Shown here: in pieces, positions 6,234 to 7,610 of the stretch
Layout: the number at the start of each line of letters is the position of its first letter
Numbering within the stretch: the first letter of the stretch is position 1
Assembly (NCBI GenBank): GCA_035544835.1
Contig: DASZZV010000095.1
Coordinates: 1-7,610 of the forward strand
From: DASZZV01 sp035544835
GTDB taxonomy: Bacteria > Acidobacteriota > Thermoanaerobaculia > Gp7-AA8
DNA: 7,610 nt
Reading direction: 5' to 3'
The notes under the pieces: model-generated
Told to the model about the DNA's origin: nothing
The model's input: only the letters and a program-made list of their open reading frames with translations
The model's database searches: none
Position numbers and translations under genes: made by a program

Positions 6234-7029
6234 TGAATGCCTCTACGAGCCGAGCCACTCGCTCACTGTCCACCCCATTGGAGACGACACCGTTTAACTT
6301 GATGGCCGACCCGACGATTGCGGCGTCGGCAAGTGTGGAGAATCTCCTGGCGTTGCTGATGGTCAGGCCGCTGCCTACGATCAAAGGGACATCGGCGAGG
6401 ACCGAGCGGATCGAGCAGAAGCGTTCCGCGTCCGGCTCGGCCCCGGTTTCCTTGCCCGAGATGACGATGGCGTCGGCCAGGGCGCGCTCGCGGAGATCCT
6501 TTGCCTCCTGCTGGATATCGGTCGCTACGAGGGGATGCGCATGCTTGACCAGGACATCGCCCAGAACGGCGACGTCACCTCGCAATGCCGACCGCTTCCG
6601 CATCAGATCGTAAGCGTTGGATTCGATTATCCCCTGATCGGTGAGCATCGCCCCGGTCAGGACGTTCACTCGGATGAGCCGCGCTCCGGTGGCGACGGCG
6701 ATTCCGAGCGCGGCGATAGAATCGGCTCGAAGGACGTTCACCCCGATGGGGAGACTCGTCTCAGAGCGGATGGCGACGATCGCCACCGTCATGGCGGCGA
6801 TGGTCTCTGCCTCAACAGGTCCCTTCGTAAAAGGGACGTCCCCGAAGTTCTCGACCATCAGGCCATTCGCATCCCCCTTCACGATCGCGGCTGCATCGCG
6901 CAACGCCGCATCGATCACCTCCTGCATCGAGCCGCGGAAAAGCGGCGAGCCCGGCAGCGGGAGCAGGTGAATCATGCCGAAGACGGCGTGGTTACCGAAT
7001 TGCGTGGCGAAGGTGGAACGAGTGAGCAT
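6220..7029 (-). CDS. btpA: BtpA/SgcQ family TIM-barrel protein
   Basis: Member of the BtpA family, predicted (beta/alpha)8 barrels. The founding cyanobacterial protein supports photosystem I accumulation, and SgcQ is an E. coli relative; in non-phototrophs the function and substrate are unknown. From the ATG at 7029 it has 269 residues, near family length. Family-like stretches: GMIHLLPLPGSP near the N-terminus, VENFGDVPF, GVNVLRAD, RVNVLTGAMLTDQGIIES, VLGDVLVKHAHP, and near the C-terminus the phosphate-loop-like VPLIVGSGLT and DAAIVGSAIK. A TTG at 7059 would add 10 residues (MYPKPTKLSI), but the ATG fits the family better. No Shine-Dalgarno is visible; TAAACT lies 7 nt before the ATG. No photosynthesis genes are nearby, so a light-related role is not implied. 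It stands alone between the heptamer array and the repeat-filled gap. Confidence 0.88.
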   Translation of the reverse strand: MLTRSTFATQFGNHAVFGMIHLLPLPGSPLFRGSMQEVIDAALRDAAAIVKGDANGLMVENFGDVPFTKGPVEAETIAAMTVAIVAIRSETSLPIGVNVLRADSIAALGIAVATGARLIRVNVLTGAMLTDQGIIESNAYDLMRKRSALRGDVAVLGDVLVKHAHPLVATDIQQEAKDLRERALADAIVISGKETGAEPDAERFCSIRSVLADVPLIVGSGLTISNARRFSTLADAAIVGSAIKLNGVVSNGVDSERVARLVEAFKPGS

Positions 7030-7036
7030 AATCGAT

Positions 7037-7042
7037 AGTTTA
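7037..7042 (-). promoter_or_regulatory. btpA: Possible -10 element for btpA (leaderless)
   Basis: TAAACT on the minus strand lies 7 nt before the btpA ATG, the spacing expected if transcription starts at or next to the start codon. No convincing -35 is seen 16-18 nt upstream. Support is the spacing plus the missing ribosome-binding site. Confidence 0.3.
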
Positions 7043-7063
7043 GTAGGCTTGGGATACAAAGGC

Positions 7064-7086
7064 TGAATTTTGAATGTTATGAATTG
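7064..7086. repeat. Heptamer-family relic upstream of btpA
   Basis: tgaattt, tgaatgt, then ta and tgaattg resemble the tgaattg units at 6162-6182, in the same orientation, now on the other side of btpA. Another copy, gtgaattgg, is at 7205-7213. It is short, so relatedness is likely but not proven. Confidence 0.45.
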
Positions 7087-7096
7087 GGAAGGGAAC

Positions 7097-7146
7097 GCTT
7101 GTCATCCTGGAGCGAAGGAACGACGTGAACGTCGCGGATGAGGGAG
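7097..7146. repeat. Small palindromic element sharing its head with the larger element
   Basis: gcttgtcatcctg (7097-7109) is repeated exactly at 7155-7167, the start of the larger element. This copy forms its own dyad: tcatcc (7102-7107) pairs with ggatga (7136-7141), and at the centre cgacgt-ga-acgtcg (7121-7134) is a perfect 6-bp palindrome. It may be a diverged or deleted version of the larger element. The 336-base gap 7030-7365 holds no gene; this and the neighbouring repeats account for most of it. Confidence 0.65.
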
Positions 7147-7156
7147 AGAAACAAGC

Positions 7157-7302
7157 TTGTCATCCTGAGCGATAGCGAAGGATCTCTGGTGACATGGCAG
7201 CGGTGTGAATTGGTGATTTCTTCCCATGTCACCAAAGATCCTTCGGTCGCACTCGCTCCCTGCCGACCCTTGACTCTCGCGCCCGCTCCCTCAGGATGAC
7301 AA
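7157..7302. repeat. 146-bp imperfect palindromic element (REP/MITE-like)
   Basis: Terminal inverted repeats ttgtcatcctgag (7157-7169) and ctcaggatgacaa (7290-7302) match over 13 bp. An inner pair, ggtgacatgg (7188-7197) and ccatgtcacc (7224-7233), is perfect over 10 bp. The arms gaaggatct / agatccttc also pair, with one mismatch before the inner stem. The right arm carries roughly 30 extra bases (about 7260-7289). The central loop contains gtgaattgg. No open reading frame for a transposase is present. I recall very similar palindromes dispersed in intergenic DNA of acidobacterial and other environmental genomes, but no search was made. It could fold as a long RNA hairpin between the divergent genes. 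Confidence 0.8.
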
Positions 7303-7332
7303 CTCTCCGAAGTTCCTTTCTGCATCGCTCTT

Positions 7333-7340
7333 GCTACTAT
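7333..7340 (+). promoter_or_regulatory. Extended -10 promoter for the downstream secreted protein
   Basis: tgctactat at 7332-7340 gives TGnTACTAT, an extended -10 motif; TTCCTT at 7313-7318 is a weak -35 at 16 nt. The start would lie near 7347, giving a leader of about 20 nt that includes the ribosome site gaggag at 7354-7359. Confidence 0.45.
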
Positions 7341-7365
7341 CTCTCGTTCGAAAGAGGAGAACTCA

Positions 7366-7610
7366 ATGAGAAGACTCGCCCTGCTCCTACTGCCAGGTTT
7401 GTTCATGGCCGCTGCGCTCACTGCTGCGCCGGCTAAGAAAGCGTCGATCGGCGTGGTCGCTCCCGACCTCGATGCGCAGCTCCGCAAGTTCAAGAAGGTC
7501 GAAATGCCTTTCACCTTCGAGTCGCTTTCTGCTCGGCAGCGGAAGGAGATCGAGGAGTTGATCGCTGCCAGCCGCGATCTGGAGAACATCTACTGGCGGC
7601 AAAGCGATCC
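7366..7610 (+). CDS. Secreted protein, possibly dipeptidyl-peptidase III-like (M49) (3' end cut by window)
   Basis: The frame begins with ATG at 7366, preceded by a strong ribosome site, gaggag (7354-7359), with 6-nt spacing; 81 codons are visible and the rest lies beyond the right edge. Residues 1 to about 21 form a signal peptide: MRR, a hydrophobic LALLLLPGLFMAAAL core, then an Ala-rich TAAPA cleavage region, so the product is exported. The mature start is charged and helical (DLDAQLRKFKKVEMPF, LSARQRKEIEELIAASRDL) and ends at NIYWRQSDP. This pattern reminds me of the N-terminus of bacterial M49-type metallopeptidases annotated as dipeptidyl-peptidase III or Zn-dependent hydrolase. The zinc motif of that family (HEXXGH) would be further on and cannot be checked here. 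That it is a real exported protein is well supported; the enzyme name is tentative. Confidence 0.8.
   Translation, partial: MRRLALLLLPGLFMAAALTAAPAKKASIGVVAPDLDAQLRKFKKVEMPFTFESLSARQRKEIEELIAASRDLENIYWRQSD

Noticed and set aside
7077..7589. 170-codon minus-strand frame over the repeat region and the start of the secreted protein
   Set aside because: It translates the palindromic repeats and the antisense of a gene that has a good ribosome site and signal peptide; the product looks like repeat-derived sequence.
1..7610. Undescribed defence or mobile gene system
   Set aside because: All coding regions are explained by housekeeping, chemoreceptor, BtpA-family and secreted-protein genes; no nuclease, transposase, reverse transcriptase or toxin-antitoxin frame is seen.

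Overview
The window comes from a GC-rich, probably Gram-negative bacterium with compact gene spacing. Every recognisable gene but the last lies on the minus strand. The phylum cannot be fixed from sequence alone. The palindromic repeat beginning ttgtcatcctgag (near 7157) and the style of the last gene remind me of Acidobacteriota-type environmental genomes, but this is recollection, not a search result.

Layout, left to right. 1-2210 (minus) is the nearly complete 5' part of a methyl-accepting chemotaxis receptor. It has an unusual hydrophobic N-terminus with about four extra membrane segments; its C-terminus runs off the left edge. 2299-3813 (minus) is purF, the first committed enzyme of purine synthesis, of the Fe-S-containing, propeptide-processed type. 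3814-4024 is an intergenic stretch with three short tight-loop palindromes and a possible purF promoter. 4025-4618 and 4623-6026 (minus) are ruvA (Holliday-junction binding) and cysS (cysteinyl-tRNA synthetase); they are 4 nt apart and probably cotranscribed from a sigma70-like promoter just upstream of cysS. 6027-6219 holds that promoter and a 7-bp-period tandem repeat. 6220-7029 (minus) is a BtpA-family TIM-barrel protein. 7030-7365 has no gene but contains repeats: heptamer relics, a small palindrome, and a 146-bp imperfect palindrome with 13-bp terminal inverted repeats. 7366-7610 (plus) is the start of a secreted protein that may be a dipeptidyl-peptidase III-like (M49) peptidase.

The genes are mostly housekeeping and do not form one pathway. 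cysS-ruvA looks like an operon, purF may have its own promoter, and the receptor follows purF directly. I found no CRISPR array, tRNA, rRNA, transposase, toxin-antitoxin pair or defence system. The least explained parts are non-coding: the three-palindrome cluster before purF, the heptamer array before cysS, and the palindromic element(s) between the divergent btpA and peptidase-like genes. Among the proteins, the extra membrane module and altered tip residues of the receptor and a Gly/Thr-rich insertion in PurF deserve a look.
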